Shown: positions 1 through 8,767, counted from the stretch's first letter. The stretch is 64,000 nt of DNA from Marinifilum fragile JCM 15579 (GCF_001310955.1 NZ_BAZX01000003.1:62001-126000), one strand, 5' to 3'. Numbers and translations are program-made. The notes: generated from the sequence alone by a model not told the origin.

Positions 1-395
1 TTATCCAGTTTTAGTTTGTCAGGATTTTTGGAATAATATTCTTTGAACCTTTCAGTGTTTTCTTTCAACTCGTTTCTCGAGAACATGATGTCTCTCTCAT
101 CAATTTGCGTTTTTGGAAAATCATCGGTGATGTTTTTCTTATTACCAAAAGGGATTAAAAATAGGATGCTGGTAATTAAAAGATCAGCAGTAAGAATAAG
201 TGCTATAACCTCCCAGTTGTAATACCATGTTAGCAAGTAAATGGGAGGCAGTAGTAAAGCGAGTAAAAGAGCTCTGAATCCAGCTCTTTTTTCCTTTTCC
301 TGATAAAAAATAATGCATGTGTAAAGTAATCCTGCAAACAGAATGATTGAAAAAATCAAGCAGGTAAGAATTGATAGGTGGTATACTTGGGTCAT
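1..395 (-). CDS. Reductive-dehalogenase-like membrane protein, N-terminal fragment
   Basis: An open frame starts at the ATG at 393-395 and runs off the left edge with no stop, giving about 131 residues. The first 85 or so residues are very hydrophobic, with three probable membrane segments. They are followed by a soluble stretch with DERDIMFSRNEL and then YYSKNPDK. From memory, an IDERDxMFSR segment followed by YYxxxPE/D is the pattern preceding the catalytic domain in membrane-anchored RdhA-like proteins (corrinoid/4Fe-4S, related to epoxyqueuosine reductase). The cobamide and iron-sulfur domains would lie outside the window, so the family call is tentative. It could be another membrane-anchored 4Fe-4S protein. 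Confidence 0.5.
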   Translation of the reverse strand, partial: MTQVYHLSILTCLIFSIILFAGLLYTCIIFYQEKEKRAGFRALLLALLLPPIYLLTWYYNWEVIALILTADLLITSILFLIPFGNKKNITDDFPKTQIDERDIMFSRNELKENTERFKEYYSKNPDKLKLD

Positions 396-511
396 TTTAC
401 TTGTCTTAGGGCAGCAAGATAAAGGATTTTTTTAGCGAATCCATTTTGCCAATCTAATTTGGATTCTTTCTCTGTAGAAAGGCTTCAATCTTATTTTGAA
501 TGGTAATATAA

Positions 512-557
512 TTCAAAAAAAATTACCCGAACCAACAAGTGTTAATTCGGGTAATAT
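512..557 (-). terminator. Probable rho-independent terminator downstream of the FabH-like gene
   Basis: Ten-base arms attacccgaa (522-531) and ttcgggtaat (546-555) form a hairpin. On the minus strand it is followed by a run of seven or eight T. It lies about 190 bases past the stop of the FabH-like gene. The rest of 396-747 holds nothing I recognise. Confidence 0.5.
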
Positions 558-747
558 TTATAGTAATTTTAGGGTTAGAATGCAATTCCAAAATCAAATC
601 TGATAATATCCTATTCTCCTCAATCCCCTTTATTTTCTAGCCTCTATCAGATTCAGCCCTGCTAATTTAGAAAAATTATTTTTGAATCCAACAAATTTGG
701 ATAAATCTTTATTAAAAAGATTGAAAATTTAACATTTAAAGTTCAAT

Positions 748-1833
748 TTACACTTTATATACAAATGAGTTAATGTTCATTCCTGCACCAACAGAGGCAA
801 ACACAACATAGTCGCCAGAATTTAAATTGTGATCAGATAAAGTTCCTTTGGCAATTTGATCGTAAAGAATCGGAACGGTAGCCACAGAATTGTTACCCAT
901 TTTCTTTAAAATAATTGGCATAATATCTTCCGGCACTTCTTTTTCTTTATACAATCTAAACAATCGTTTCCCTATGGCTTCATCCATTTTTTCGTTTGCT
1001 TGGTGGATTAATATTTTCTTGATGTCTTTGATGTCTAATCCAGCTTTATCAATACTCTCCTTTACAACGCCAGGAACATTGGTAATTGCGTATTCGTAAA
1101 TTTTACGGCCAAACATTTTAATGAAATGACTGTTACTGTTTCCTTCGAAATCAGCATTGTCTGAAATGTCTGATCTTAAGAAATAGGCTTGATCTTTGGT
1201 GTCCGTTCTCATTGCATGAGATAAGATTCCGGTTTCTTCTTCCGATTCACAAGCTTCCAATATGGTAGCACCAGCTCCGTCCGAATAAATCATACTATCT
1301 CTGTCATGTGGATCACAAACACGAGATAGTGTTTCTGCACCAATTACCAACACTCGGTTGGCATCGCCCGATTTGATGTAGTAGTTGGCTTGGATCATCA
1401 ATTGAACCCAACCAGGACATCCAAACAAGATATCGTAAGCAATACATTTTGGATTTTCTATTTGCAAAAGGTTTTTCACTTTTGCGGCCAAGCATGGAAG
1501 TTGATTGGTTAATGTTGAATTTGGTTTGATATCACCGTAATTGTGCGCAACCAAAATATAGTCAATGCTTTCTTTATCGATGTTTGAAGAATCTAGTGCA
1601 TCTTTTGCTGCTAAATAAGCCAAATCGGATGCTTGCTGCTTATCAGTTGCATACTTTCTTTCCTCAATTCCGGTAATCTCACGGAACTTTTCAATTATTT
1701 CCTCGTTTGGAGTTTCAATTTTTTGTCCGTTCGGTTCAAAAAAATCATGGTTCAAAAAATGCGAATTTTTAACTTCGATACTTGGCAGATAACTACCTGA
1801 ACCTACAATTTTAGAAAATCTCTTGGTACTCAT
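748..1833 (-). CDS. 3-oxoacyl-ACP synthase III (FabH)-like ketosynthase
   Basis: A thiolase-fold condensing enzyme of the KAS III family, which joins an acyl-CoA or acyl starter to malonyl-ACP. The triad is visible: Cys139 in FGCPGW, His277 in LIHQAN and Asn314 in GNNS, numbered from the start chosen here. The frame stays open upstream to 1893, but the start is probably one of two close ATGs at 1839 and 1833, because the family's N-terminus begins at KIVGSGSYLP. At about 361 residues it is longer than E. coli FabH (about 317), with an insert near residue 30-50. It stands alone with no acyl carrier protein or other fab gene next to it, so a special role such as pigment or branched starter synthesis is possible but not shown. 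Confidence 0.85.
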   Translation of the reverse strand: MSTKRFSKIVGSGSYLPSIEVKNSHFLNHDFFEPNGQKIETPNEEIIEKFREITGIEERKYATDKQQASDLAYLAAKDALDSSNIDKESIDYILVAHNYGDIKPNSTLTNQLPCLAAKVKNLLQIENPKCIAYDILFGCPGWVQLMIQANYYIKSGDANRVLVIGAETLSRVCDPHDRDSMIYSDGAGATILEACESEEETGILSHAMRTDTKDQAYFLRSDISDNADFEGNSNSHFIKMFGRKIYEYAITNVPGVVKESIDKAGLDIKDIKKILIHQANEKMDEAIGKRLFRLYKEKEVPEDIMPIILKKMGNNSVATVPILYDQIAKGTLSDHNLNSGDYVVFASVGAGMNINSFVYKV

Positions 1834-2151
1834 TGTCATTGTTTTTGTTTCACAAAATGCACGCAAAATTTCGGGTGCAAAATATCTTCTCAAGAAACAG
1901 ATTCCTATAGTCCGAAAGATTTGTTATATACCGATTACAAATAATTACCAGCTATATTTTATAGCCCTGCAATTGTGTATTGGCATAAAGTATTGTATAA
2001 GCAAAATGCTTTTCCAATCATTTTGATATACAATTAGTTTAAAAGTATTTATCCCTAAGGATAATAAGTTTGGTGTGGGCGCTAAGATAAAGTTTTTTTT
2101 TTGAACTGCATCGGCTAAACCTTTATTTAGAAAGAAATTCTATCTTTCATC
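1834..2151. other. Intergenic region without a recognised gene
   Basis: A low-complexity AT-rich spacer upstream of the FabH-like gene. Short frames here have no recognisable protein. It should contain the promoter of the ketosynthase gene, but I could not place one convincingly. Confidence 0.4.
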
Positions 2152-2187
2152 TGATAAAAAAAGGAGTGATTTTTAAATCACTCCTTT
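2152..2187 (-). terminator. Rho-independent terminator of the mscS operon
   Basis: Perfect 13-base arms (2160-2172 and 2175-2187) with a two-base loop, followed on the minus strand by a T-run. It lies just after the stop of the chalcone-isomerase-like gene and ends the three-gene minus-strand operon. Confidence 0.85.
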
Positions 2188-2204
2188 ACTATTCTTTTCT
2201 GATT

Positions 2205-2759
2205 CTATTTAAGCAGATCCTCTTTTAAATTTTTATCGGCAGGTTTATTGCAAAGCCAAATGCCAAAAAGTGCTTTTTTAAAATCTAATCCATCAATTAC
2301 CTTTTTAAGTTCTCCATTTTTGTATATCAAGCTTCCTTCTGAAGGGTTGTAAACAAATTCAAAAACGTCTTTCTTTTCTACTCCACTTAAAAAAACTGAG
2401 AGGAAATCATTTATTCTGGATTCTATTGGTTTAATATTGTTTTGGGTTGAATTTTTAAAACCATCTCTTGTGGCTTTCTCCATTTTCTCAGCTGTAATTA
2501 AGCCGGAAATAATTTCAAGTCTAATGCCCATGCATTTATCATCATTAATGATTTGCGATGCATCTTTGGTTTTACTTTCCAAATACAATCCCATTGCATA
2601 CATATCCATCCAAAGTTTAACTCTGGTGCCAGCTCCTTGCAAGTGCAATTTTGTTTCTTTTACCATCATTTTTGATGGCAATTCAACACCGCCTACTTTA
2701 GTTTGTGCAAAAGAACCAAAACAGCTAAGTATGACTAAAAAGGTAAGTAATTTCTTCAT
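2205..2759 (-). CDS. Chalcone-isomerase-like exported protein
   Basis: 184 residues starting at MKKLLTFLVILSCFGSFAQ, a Sec signal peptide with probable cleavage after FAQ. The frame extends upstream to 2849, but that overlaps the previous gene and lacks a signal, so the ATG at 2757-2759 is preferred. The mature part has the CHI-like pattern: a VGGVELP start, a LxLxGAGTRxK segment, the MYAMGLYL strand and a C-terminal ALFGIWLCNKPAD. Bacterial members are periplasmic proteins of unknown ligand, and fatty-acid binding is a suggestion only. It is the last gene of an operon 20 bases behind the PQ-loop gene. No flavonoid genes are nearby, so true chalcone isomerase activity is unlikely. Confidence 0.75.
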   Translation of the reverse strand: MKKLLTFLVILSCFGSFAQTKVGGVELPSKMMVKETKLHLQGAGTRVKLWMDMYAMGLYLESKTKDASQIINDDKCMGIRLEIISGLITAEKMEKATRDGFKNSTQNNIKPIESRINDFLSVFLSGVEKKDVFEFVYNPSEGSLIYKNGELKKVIDGLDFKKALFGIWLCNKPADKNLKEDLLK

Positions 2760-2779
2760 ATTAATTTTTGGATTTAGCT

Positions 2780-3073
2780 TTATGAATAAATCAGTTTGGC
2801 ATAACAGAGATAAAAAGTTGCCACAATGTTTACCATATAGTTTAACCAAAGTGGGTATTGTCTTTTATCTGCTTTTAAATCACCGTTTACAATATAGATA
2901 AAAGTAAACAGCACGCCAAAAGCCCACATCAGCAAAAAGGGCCAGTTAAAACTATCAACATCATGTGTTTTCCATGTTTGTACAACTTGTGGAATCACTC
3001 CAATACTTAGAATGATATTACCAAACCAGCCCAATGACTCGAAAAAATCGAGTTTTTTAAAGATACTCTTCAT
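2780..3073 (-). CDS. PQ-loop / SemiSWEET-type small membrane protein
   Basis: 97 residues with three predicted membrane helices: about 13-33 (carrying the IPQVVQTWKT PQ-loop motif), 44-63 and 75-95. One three-helix bundle of this size matches SemiSWEET/MtN3-like transporters, which work as dimers and move sugars down a gradient. The PQ motif and length support the family; the substrate is not readable. It lies six bases downstream of the MscS-like gene and is almost certainly cotranscribed with it. Confidence 0.75.
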   Translation of the reverse strand: MKSIFKKLDFFESLGWFGNIILSIGVIPQVVQTWKTHDVDSFNWPFLLMWAFGVLFTFIYIVNGDLKADKRQYPLWLNYMVNIVATFYLCYAKLIYS

Positions 3074-3079
3074 TTATAG

Positions 3080-4318
3080 TTAGTTCATTAATTTTTGAAA
3101 ATCATCACCTGTAGGATTCTGGAAGACTTTTAAATTGAATTCAGGTACAATTGCGAAAATGTGATCGAATATATCTGCCTGAATGGCTTCATAGTTTGCC
3201 CATTCCTGATCATTAGAAAATACATATATTTCAATTGGTAAACCCTTTTCGGATGCTTGTAACTGACGTACAAGGAAAGTCATTTCATTATGAATTTTTG
3301 GATGATTGTAAAGATATGCTTCAACATATTTTCGGAATGTTCCAATATTCGTTAACCTTCTCTGATTTACAGGGATCTCACCTTCAGGATTTGATGATTG
3401 AATTTCTTCTTTCTTTTCTTTCATGTAATCTTGAATCAAGTTGATTTTTTCAAATTTATGGATGTCTTCTTCAGAAAGAAAGTGAATCGACTTTACATCT
3501 ATATTTAAATGCCTTTTAATTCTTCTACCTCCTGATTCTTCCATTCCTTTCCAGTTATTGAATGATTCGGAAACCAAAGCATATGTTGGGATTGTACTGA
3601 TTGTTTTATCCCAATTTTGAACTTTTACTGTATTTAGGCTGATATCGATTACAGTTCCATCGGCTCCTTTCGATGGCATTGAAATCCAGTCGCCAATATT
3701 CACCATTTTGTTGGCGGATAGTTGAATGGAAGCTACAAATCCTAATATTGTATCTTTAAAAATCAACAGGATAACGGCAGCAAAGGCTCCCATTCCAGCA
3801 ATAATAGTTAAAGGATTTTTATCGAATAAAACCGCGATTATTGTGATAATTCCCAATGCATAAAAAAAGATTTTTATAATTTGTATGTATCCTTTTATTG
3901 GTCGTGTTTTACTCACCGGCATGGTGTTGTATATATCGTTGCTTGCACTCAAGAAAGTATCAAGAAGCATAATTGCAAGGACAACCATATAAACATATGC
4001 TCCATTTTCAACAAAATTACTCCAGCTTTCATGGTCAATTAGTGAAGCGCTTGAATATATAATGAAGGCAGGAGCAAAATGGGAGATTTTATTAAATACT
4101 TTTCTTTCCAAAAGAATATCATCCCAATGAGTTTTGGTCTTTCTAACAACTTTAGTAATGATCGAGATTAGAATTTTTTTTGCAATAAAATCAGATAACC
4201 AAGCAACAATTAAAACGATAATTGCAGCAATAACTGATTGTAGTAGAACAGCCCAATAATCTGAAAAACCTTCGCTGATTAACCAGTTCTTTAATTGAAC
4301 GCCCAATAGTTCTTTCAT
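3080..4318 (-). CDS. MscS-family mechanosensitive channel (YbdG/YnaI-like)
   Basis: 412 residues with about five N-terminal membrane helices. The last is a pore-type helix rich in Gly/Ala (GMGAFAAVILLIFKDTILGF), followed by the conserved beta domain (NKMVNIGDWISMP, then DGTVIDISLNTVKVQNWD). The long C-terminal soluble part and QNWDKTISTIPTYALVS match the YbdG subgroup. The inferred role is relief of osmotic downshock at the inner membrane. It is the first gene of the operon with the PQ-loop and chalcone-isomerase-like genes and is divergent from the M64 peptidase across about 180 bases. Confidence 0.9.
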   Translation of the reverse strand: MKELLGVQLKNWLISEGFSDYWAVLLQSVIAAIIVLIVAWLSDFIAKKILISIITKVVRKTKTHWDDILLERKVFNKISHFAPAFIIYSSASLIDHESWSNFVENGAYVYMVVLAIMLLDTFLSASNDIYNTMPVSKTRPIKGYIQIIKIFFYALGIITIIAVLFDKNPLTIIAGMGAFAAVILLIFKDTILGFVASIQLSANKMVNIGDWISMPSKGADGTVIDISLNTVKVQNWDKTISTIPTYALVSESFNNWKGMEESGGRRIKRHLNIDVKSIHFLSEEDIHKFEKINLIQDYMKEKKEEIQSSNPEGEIPVNQRRLTNIGTFRKYVEAYLYNHPKIHNEMTFLVRQLQASEKGLPIEIYVFSNDQEWANYEAIQADIFDHIFAIVPEFNLKVFQNPTGDDFQKLMN

Positions 4319-4496
4319 GGTCTAATTAAATTTGTGTGTGAATTAAAAATCTAAGATATCTATTTCGATTAGGAAATGAAAAATGTGAATCTCGAATTGT
4401 TAAAAATCTTGAACAAATCTGACTTTCTGTGACAAATGTTTTTAATCGAACTCAGGTTATTCGTATTTTTATCACTTCAACTTAAACAATCGTAAA

Positions 4497-5780
4497 ATGA
4501 ACCTAAAACCATTATTAGTTTTGATGTTTATGGCATTAAGTACTTTTTGCAATGCACAAAACAAATTTGAAAAATACTTCGAAAATAAAACCCTCCGAAT
4601 TGATTATTTAATGGGGGGTGATGCAAACTCTCAAACCGTATTTCTGAAGGAGTTAAAAGAGGAACCTCACTGGGGAGGAAGTACCGTAAATCTGATAGAT
4701 AAATTTGGATATGGAACTTTCGGATTCAAGTTGTATGATGTGGAATCGGGAGAATTGATTTATTCTAAAGGCTTTAATTCTCTTTTTCAAGAATGGCAAT
4801 CTACAGATGAAGCAAAGAAATTAAAAAAAGCATTTTATCAGGTGAATGTGATGCCGTATCCTAAAAAGACAGCTCGTTTTGTGTTGGAGTCAAGAAGATG
4901 GGACGGAAGCATGGAGCAGATTTGGGAGTATACAATTGATCCTGCGAATTATTTTATTGGCAGAGAAAAGCCATTAGCAGTTCCTTATACAAAGATTATG
5001 GGGAAGGGCAGTCCTGATAAAAGTGTTGATATTGCTTTTATTGCTGAAGGATATACGCTCGAAGAAATGGATAAATTTAGGGCAGATGTAAAAAGAGTTG
5101 CTGGTTATCTATTGGATGTACCTCCATTTGATAAGTATGCGAAAAACTTTAACATTTATGCTTTAGAATCTGTTTCTGAAGAATCAGGAACCGATGTTCC
5201 AGGTGAGAATATTTATAAGAATACAGCTGTAAATACTACATTTTATACCTTCGATGTTCCACGGTATCTAACAACTTTTGACATTAAGGCTCTGCATGAT
5301 ATTAGTGCAAATGTGCCTTACGATCAAATTTTTGTGTTGATTAATACCGATCGTTATGGGGGAGGTGGTTTCTATAATTATTATTCAAGTTGCTCGGCTG
5401 ATAACCAATTGACATACGAAGTATCAAGCCATGAATTTGGACATGGATTTGTTGGCCTTGGAGATGAGTATTACAACTCGAAAGTTGCTTACGATGGTTT
5501 TTATAACCTGGAGGTTGAGCCATGGGAACCAAATATCACAACTATGGTTGATTTTGACTCGAAATGGAAAGACATGCTGGATGAATCAACACCTGTACCA
5601 ACACCACGAACTCCAGAATATGAAAAAACACTTGGAGTGTTTGAAGGAGGAGGCTATATGGCTAAGGGAATTTATTCACCAGTTCAGGATTGTAAAATGA
5701 AATCGAATAATGAGAAACACTTTTGCCCTGTTTGTGAAAGAGCAGCCGAAGAAGTAATTCTATTTCATATGGGAAAATAA
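4497..5780 (+). CDS. Secreted M64-family (IgA peptidase-like) zinc metallopeptidase
   Basis: 427 residues with a clear Sec signal peptide (cleavage near NAQ-NKFE). An N-terminal beta-rich domain runs to about residue 150, then the catalytic domain begins with VDIAFIAEGYT. The zinc site is HEFGHGFVGLGDEY, with HEFGH at 312-316 and a third ligand Asp a few residues later, which defines clan MA family M64. The C-terminus has several Cys (CKMKSNN...FCPVCERA) that may form a disulfide or metal site. Some gut M64 enzymes cleave IgA; the substrate here is unknown. A paralog of the same layout lies at 60686-62095. Confidence 0.88.
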   Translation: MNLKPLLVLMFMALSTFCNAQNKFEKYFENKTLRIDYLMGGDANSQTVFLKELKEEPHWGGSTVNLIDKFGYGTFGFKLYDVESGELIYSKGFNSLFQEWQSTDEAKKLKKAFYQVNVMPYPKKTARFVLESRRWDGSMEQIWEYTIDPANYFIGREKPLAVPYTKIMGKGSPDKSVDIAFIAEGYTLEEMDKFRADVKRVAGYLLDVPPFDKYAKNFNIYALESVSEESGTDVPGENIYKNTAVNTTFYTFDVPRYLTTFDIKALHDISANVPYDQIFVLINTDRYGGGGFYNYYSSCSADNQLTYEVSSHEFGHGFVGLGDEYYNSKVAYDGFYNLEVEPWEPNITTMVDFDSKWKDMLDESTPVPTPRTPEYEKTLGVFEGGGYMAKGIYSPVQDCKMKSNNEKHFCPVCERAAEEVILFHMGK

Positions 5781-5800
5781 AAATTTAATGCTTTGATATA

Positions 5801-5835
5801 AAAAAATGCGCTTCGAATTGAAGCGCATTTTTTTG
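5801..5835. terminator. Bidirectional terminator between convergent genes
   Basis: Arms aaaaaatgcgcttc and gaagcgcatttttt form a strong hairpin with A-run and T-run on opposite sides. It can end both the M64 gene (plus) and the small membrane protein gene (minus). Confidence 0.85.
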
Positions 5836-5856
5836 TTTGGGGTAAATTATTTCAAA

Positions 5857-6192
5857 CTATTCAGTTTCTTGTTGCTTTTTAGCTATACTGTAAAAAATTA
5901 ACAGAGCCAATCCACCAAATAAGAAGATCATTGAAAAGTAAGAAACTTCTTCGTTTAATCTTGTGTAGGCATCCAGAATATTACCAACTAGGATTCCTGC
6001 TGCCAATCCAATCAATAAAATTCCATACTTTAAGCTTTCAAGTGTACTACACTTTTTTTCTCCTTGTAATAAACTAATATCCATGCCTTTTTCGATTAAT
6101 GCTCTTCTTTCTTTATGTCTGTGTACTAAAAAAATGATTAGTGGAACACATCCAAATACTGAAATTATTGCTACTACACCTGTGATATCCAT
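5857..6192 (-). CDS. Small two-helix membrane protein (DUF6249-like)
   Basis: About 111 residues from MDITGVVAIISV. The frame extends to 6231, but the preferred ATG (6190-6192) sits just before the first helix. There are helices at about 5-24, 55-75 and 83-103. Between them lies a basic/acidic cytoplasmic segment, HRHKERRALIEKGMD, typical of DUF6249-like Bacteroidota proteins, whose function is unknown. It is divergent from the ECF sigma factor gene, a common neighbourhood for this family. Confidence 0.6.
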   Translation of the reverse strand: MDITGVVAIISVFGCVPLIIFLVHRHKERRALIEKGMDISLLQGEKKCSTLESLKYGILLIGLAAGILVGNILDAYTRLNEEVSYFSMIFLFGGLALLIFYSIAKKQQETE

Positions 6193-6550
6193 AATATGTG
6201 ATTTTAAGGTTAAACTTAAATTTAATTTCAAAACTAAAATCGCTTATTGATTTTTGCTTTCAACTTTATGACGCCACCTCTTTAAAATCGGTTACAAAAA
6301 AAATTAAGAAAGTTTTAACGTGAGATATTATTCTGATGAAAATCATTGTATTAACTTGCATGTGTTGAGTAGAAAAAAAGAAATGTTGAACTTATTTTCT
6401 TAAGTCTGTAACCGAACCGAATACTTGTGCGTCTAAGTTACAGATGATTCAATAAAAGTTTAAATTTTGATTTTTGAAGCAACATTTAGCAACAAAAAAT
6501 TGTCTTTTTAAGTGATGATGTTTTGTTGAGAGTTGAAAGTTTGATTTAAT
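6193..6550. other. Divergent promoter region, no gene seen
   Basis: About 360 AT-rich bases between the divergent small membrane protein and ECF sigma genes. I see no hairpin terminator and no coding sequence. It must hold both promoters. A ggttac near 6290 and a gtaacc near 6408 are opposite-facing but 110 bases apart, too weak to call an operator. Confidence 0.4.
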
Positions 6551-7126
6551 ATGGCATTAAGAAGAGATAGCTATTATATTGCAAAAATAAAGGAAGGAGA
6601 TCCTGGTGCGTATGCTGTTCTTGTTGATAAATACAAGAAAATGGCTTTTAATGTGGCTTTGCAATTAATGGGGAATAGAGAAGATGCCGAAGAAGTTGCT
6701 CAGGATGCTTTCCTGAAGGCATACCAAGCATTAGATACCTATAAAGGAGATGCAAAATTTTCAACTTGGGTGTACAGAATCATCTACAATACAGCAATTT
6801 CTCGATTGAGAAAAAAAAAGCTTGATGTAAGCTCTATTGATGAAGATTATTCAGCATCAGTAAATATAAAATCTACTCAATCGGCATTGCAGGAGCTTCG
6901 TTCAGAGGAAAGGAAAAAGTACTTGACGAAGGCTTTGCAGCAAATGAATGCTGAAGAAAGGACATTATTAACTCTATTTTATCTGGAAGAAAATTCGGTT
7001 GAAGAAGTTTGTGAAATTACCGGTTTAAGCCAGTCAAACGTGAAAGTAAAGCTGCATCGTGCGCGAAAAAAATTGTATTCCCAATTGGAAACAATTTTAC
7101 ACGGAGAGCTAAAAACAATATTATAG
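6551..7126 (+). CDS. ECF-type RNA polymerase sigma factor
   Basis: 191 residues. Region 2 (about 20-95) includes REDAEEVAQDAFLKAYQAL and TYKGDAKFSTWVYRIIYN, the core-binding and -10 recognition part. A short linker precedes region 4 (about 125-180), which has the helix-turn-helix SVEEVCEITGLSQSNVKVKLHRARKKL. There is no region 1 or 3, so it is a group 4 (ECF, RpoE-like) factor. The next gene, 20 bases downstream, encodes a small membrane protein that may be its anti-sigma partner. Confidence 0.93.
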   Translation: MALRRDSYYIAKIKEGDPGAYAVLVDKYKKMAFNVALQLMGNREDAEEVAQDAFLKAYQALDTYKGDAKFSTWVYRIIYNTAISRLRKKKLDVSSIDEDYSASVNIKSTQSALQELRSEERKKYLTKALQQMNAEERTLLTLFYLEENSVEEVCEITGLSQSNVKVKLHRARKKLYSQLETILHGELKTIL

Positions 7127-7146
7127 ATTTCTAAAAATAGAAAACC

Positions 7147-7572
7147 ATGAACAAGCAAGAAGATATCTATAAAGACCAATTCATTAAGAATTTAATGAAA
7201 GATGTAGAGTTGGAAGAACCATCAGAGAGGTTCACCAACAAGGTGATGGATGACGTAATGCAAGATTGGTTGGCAAAACCAATTGAGGTAAAACAAATTA
7301 GATCAAGAAAGCAGTGGTTAGGAATTATTGGTTTATTAGTAGTTTTAGCAATAATATTGCTTGGAACTGACGTAAGAACAATAGTTAGTGATTTCGAACA
7401 TCCATTTTTTACACAACTAGATAAATTATTTCTAACGCCAATTAATCAATTGTTGAATGGAGTTTTTGTTAGCTTGTCGAAGGTTCCTGTAATTGTTTAT
7501 ATTGTTGTAGTTGCCATGGCTTCTTTGGCAGCATTCGATAGAATTGTGAATAAGTATATTCACTTTAGGTAA
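7147..7572 (+). CDS. Membrane protein, candidate anti-sigma partner
   Basis: 141 residues with an acidic cytoplasmic N-terminus of about 55 residues and two helices (about 58-76 and 115-133). It follows the ECF sigma gene by 20 bases, so the two are surely cotranscribed. Its layout (soluble N-terminal part, then membrane anchor) fits an anti-sigma factor. I do not see a zinc-binding HxxxCxxC motif, so the role is inferred from position only. Confidence 0.7.
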   Translation: MNKQEDIYKDQFIKNLMKDVELEEPSERFTNKVMDDVMQDWLAKPIEVKQIRSRKQWLGIIGLLVVLAIILLGTDVRTIVSDFEHPFFTQLDKLFLTPINQLLNGVFVSLSKVPVIVYIVVVAMASLAAFDRIVNKYIHFR

Positions 7573-7624
7573 GTTCAAACACAGCCGGTGCCGACCGGAT
7601 TTTTCAATAATTTTTTTGACGATA

Positions 7625-7659
7625 AACTGTTCTTCATTCGAAGGGCAGTTTTTTTGTAA
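7625..7659 (+). terminator. Terminator of the ECF sigma operon
   Basis: Arms aaactgttcttc and gaagggcagttt pair with two G-U pairs and a four-base loop, followed by a T-run. Confidence 0.75.
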
Positions 7660-7696
7660 AAGTAGATACGAAAAAAGATTATTCACTTAAGCCAAT

Positions 7697-7727
7697 GAAA
7701 AAACCCACTCCGATTGGAATGGGTTTG
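7697..7727 (-). terminator. Terminator of the DUF3127/cyclophilin genes
   Basis: Arms aaacccactcc (7701-7711) and ggaatgggttt (7716-7726), one mismatch, facing the minus strand just after the DUF3127 stop. The T-run is short. Confidence 0.6.
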
Positions 7728-7738
7728 TATATTTTCAA

Positions 7739-8110
7739 TTAAAAAGGAAGATCATCTTCTTCTGGAGCAGGTGGTATATCATCTGCAGTAAATTCTGGCA
7801 TTTCTGGAATTCCTGCTTCAGCTTGTACTTTCTCAATTCTCCAAGCTTCCAAATTAGAGAAGTAGTTTACATTTCCATCTTTTTCCCATTTGCGACCGCG
7901 AATGTTAAAAGAAACTTTAATTTCTTCGTTCAAAGAAATTGGTTCCAAAAGGTCACATCTGTCTTGAGTTAATTGGAATTTAATGAAATCGTTCCATTCT
8001 GAATTTCTTTCATTTTCTACTTCAATTACAAACTCTCTTTTCTTAAAGCGATCGCTAATTTGTTGAGTATCATCTTTAACGATTACTTTTCCGTTGATTT
8101 CAAAATTCAT
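7739..8110 (-). CDS. DUF3127 protein with an SSB-like C-terminal tip
   Basis: 123 residues. Residues 1-90 match the DUF3127 family, a Bacteroidota OB-fold-like domain (INGKVIVKDDTQQIS, FKKREFVIEVEN, VSFNIRGRKWEK). The last 30 residues are acidic and proline-rich and end in EEDDLPF, very close to the DDIPF tip that single-stranded DNA-binding proteins use to recruit repair and replication partners. Single-strand binding is inferred from fold and tail, not shown. It lies 24 bases behind the cyclophilin gene in the same direction. Confidence 0.85.
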   Translation of the reverse strand: MNFEINGKVIVKDDTQQISDRFKKREFVIEVENERNSEWNDFIKFQLTQDRCDLLEPISLNEEIKVSFNIRGRKWEKDGNVNYFSNLEAWRIEKVQAEAGIPEMPEFTADDIPPAPEEDDLPF

Positions 8111-8134
8111 CTGTATCTAATTATCTTTTAGGAA

Positions 8135-8569
8135 TTACTCTTTAATGATTACAATTTTTTCGATTTTGTCGCCAGCGCGGATGTCATCAATCACATCAAG
8201 ACCTTCAACCACTTTACCAAAACAAGTATGGTTTCTGTCAAGGTGAGAAGTGTTGTCGCGGTTGTGGCAAATGAAAAATTGCGATCCACCTGTGTTTCTA
8301 CCAGCGTGTGCCATAGAAAGAACTCCTCTGTCGTGATATTGGTTGTCTCCATCCAATTCGCAGTCGATTGAATAACCTGGTCCACCAGCACCAGTTCCAT
8401 CAGGACAACCACCTTGAATAACAAAGCTAGGAATTACACGGTGGAAATTTAGTCCGTCGTAAAATCCGGATTCCGATAGGTTTACAAAATTTTCAACAGT
8501 TTTTGGAGCGTCTTTTTCGTAGAATTCTACTTTCATTACTCCTTTTTCGGTATGAATTTCAGCGTACAT
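8135..8569 (-). CDS. Cyclophilin-type peptidyl-prolyl cis-trans isomerase
   Basis: 144 residues, no signal peptide, so cytoplasmic (PpiB-like). The core motifs are present: FHRVIPSFVIQGG (catalytic Arg), GGSQFFI and CFGKVVEGLDVID. It lacks the tryptophan of classical cyclophilin A (position held by His, HLDRNHTCFG), as in many short bacterial cyclophilins. It leads a two-gene unit with the DUF3127 gene. Confidence 0.93.
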   Translation of the reverse strand: MYAEIHTEKGVMKVEFYEKDAPKTVENFVNLSESGFYDGLNFHRVIPSFVIQGGCPDGTGAGGPGYSIDCELDGDNQYHDRGVLSMAHAGRNTGGSQFFICHNRDNTSHLDRNHTCFGKVVEGLDVIDDIRAGDKIEKIVIIKE

Positions 8570-8767
8570 GACTATTTATTTTATTGGTTATTATACAGTT
8601 TAATTAGTTTTCAAAAGGCGAAAACAAGATTTTAAATTTACAACTTCGTCTTGGTAGTTGCAAAAGTATGCAAATCTAAAAAAAAGATATGGGCTTAAAA
8701 AATTGTCAACCTGTGATATGAATAAGAACTTGGAAATGAGACTTAAGTTTTTTGAAACAGCTAAGGG

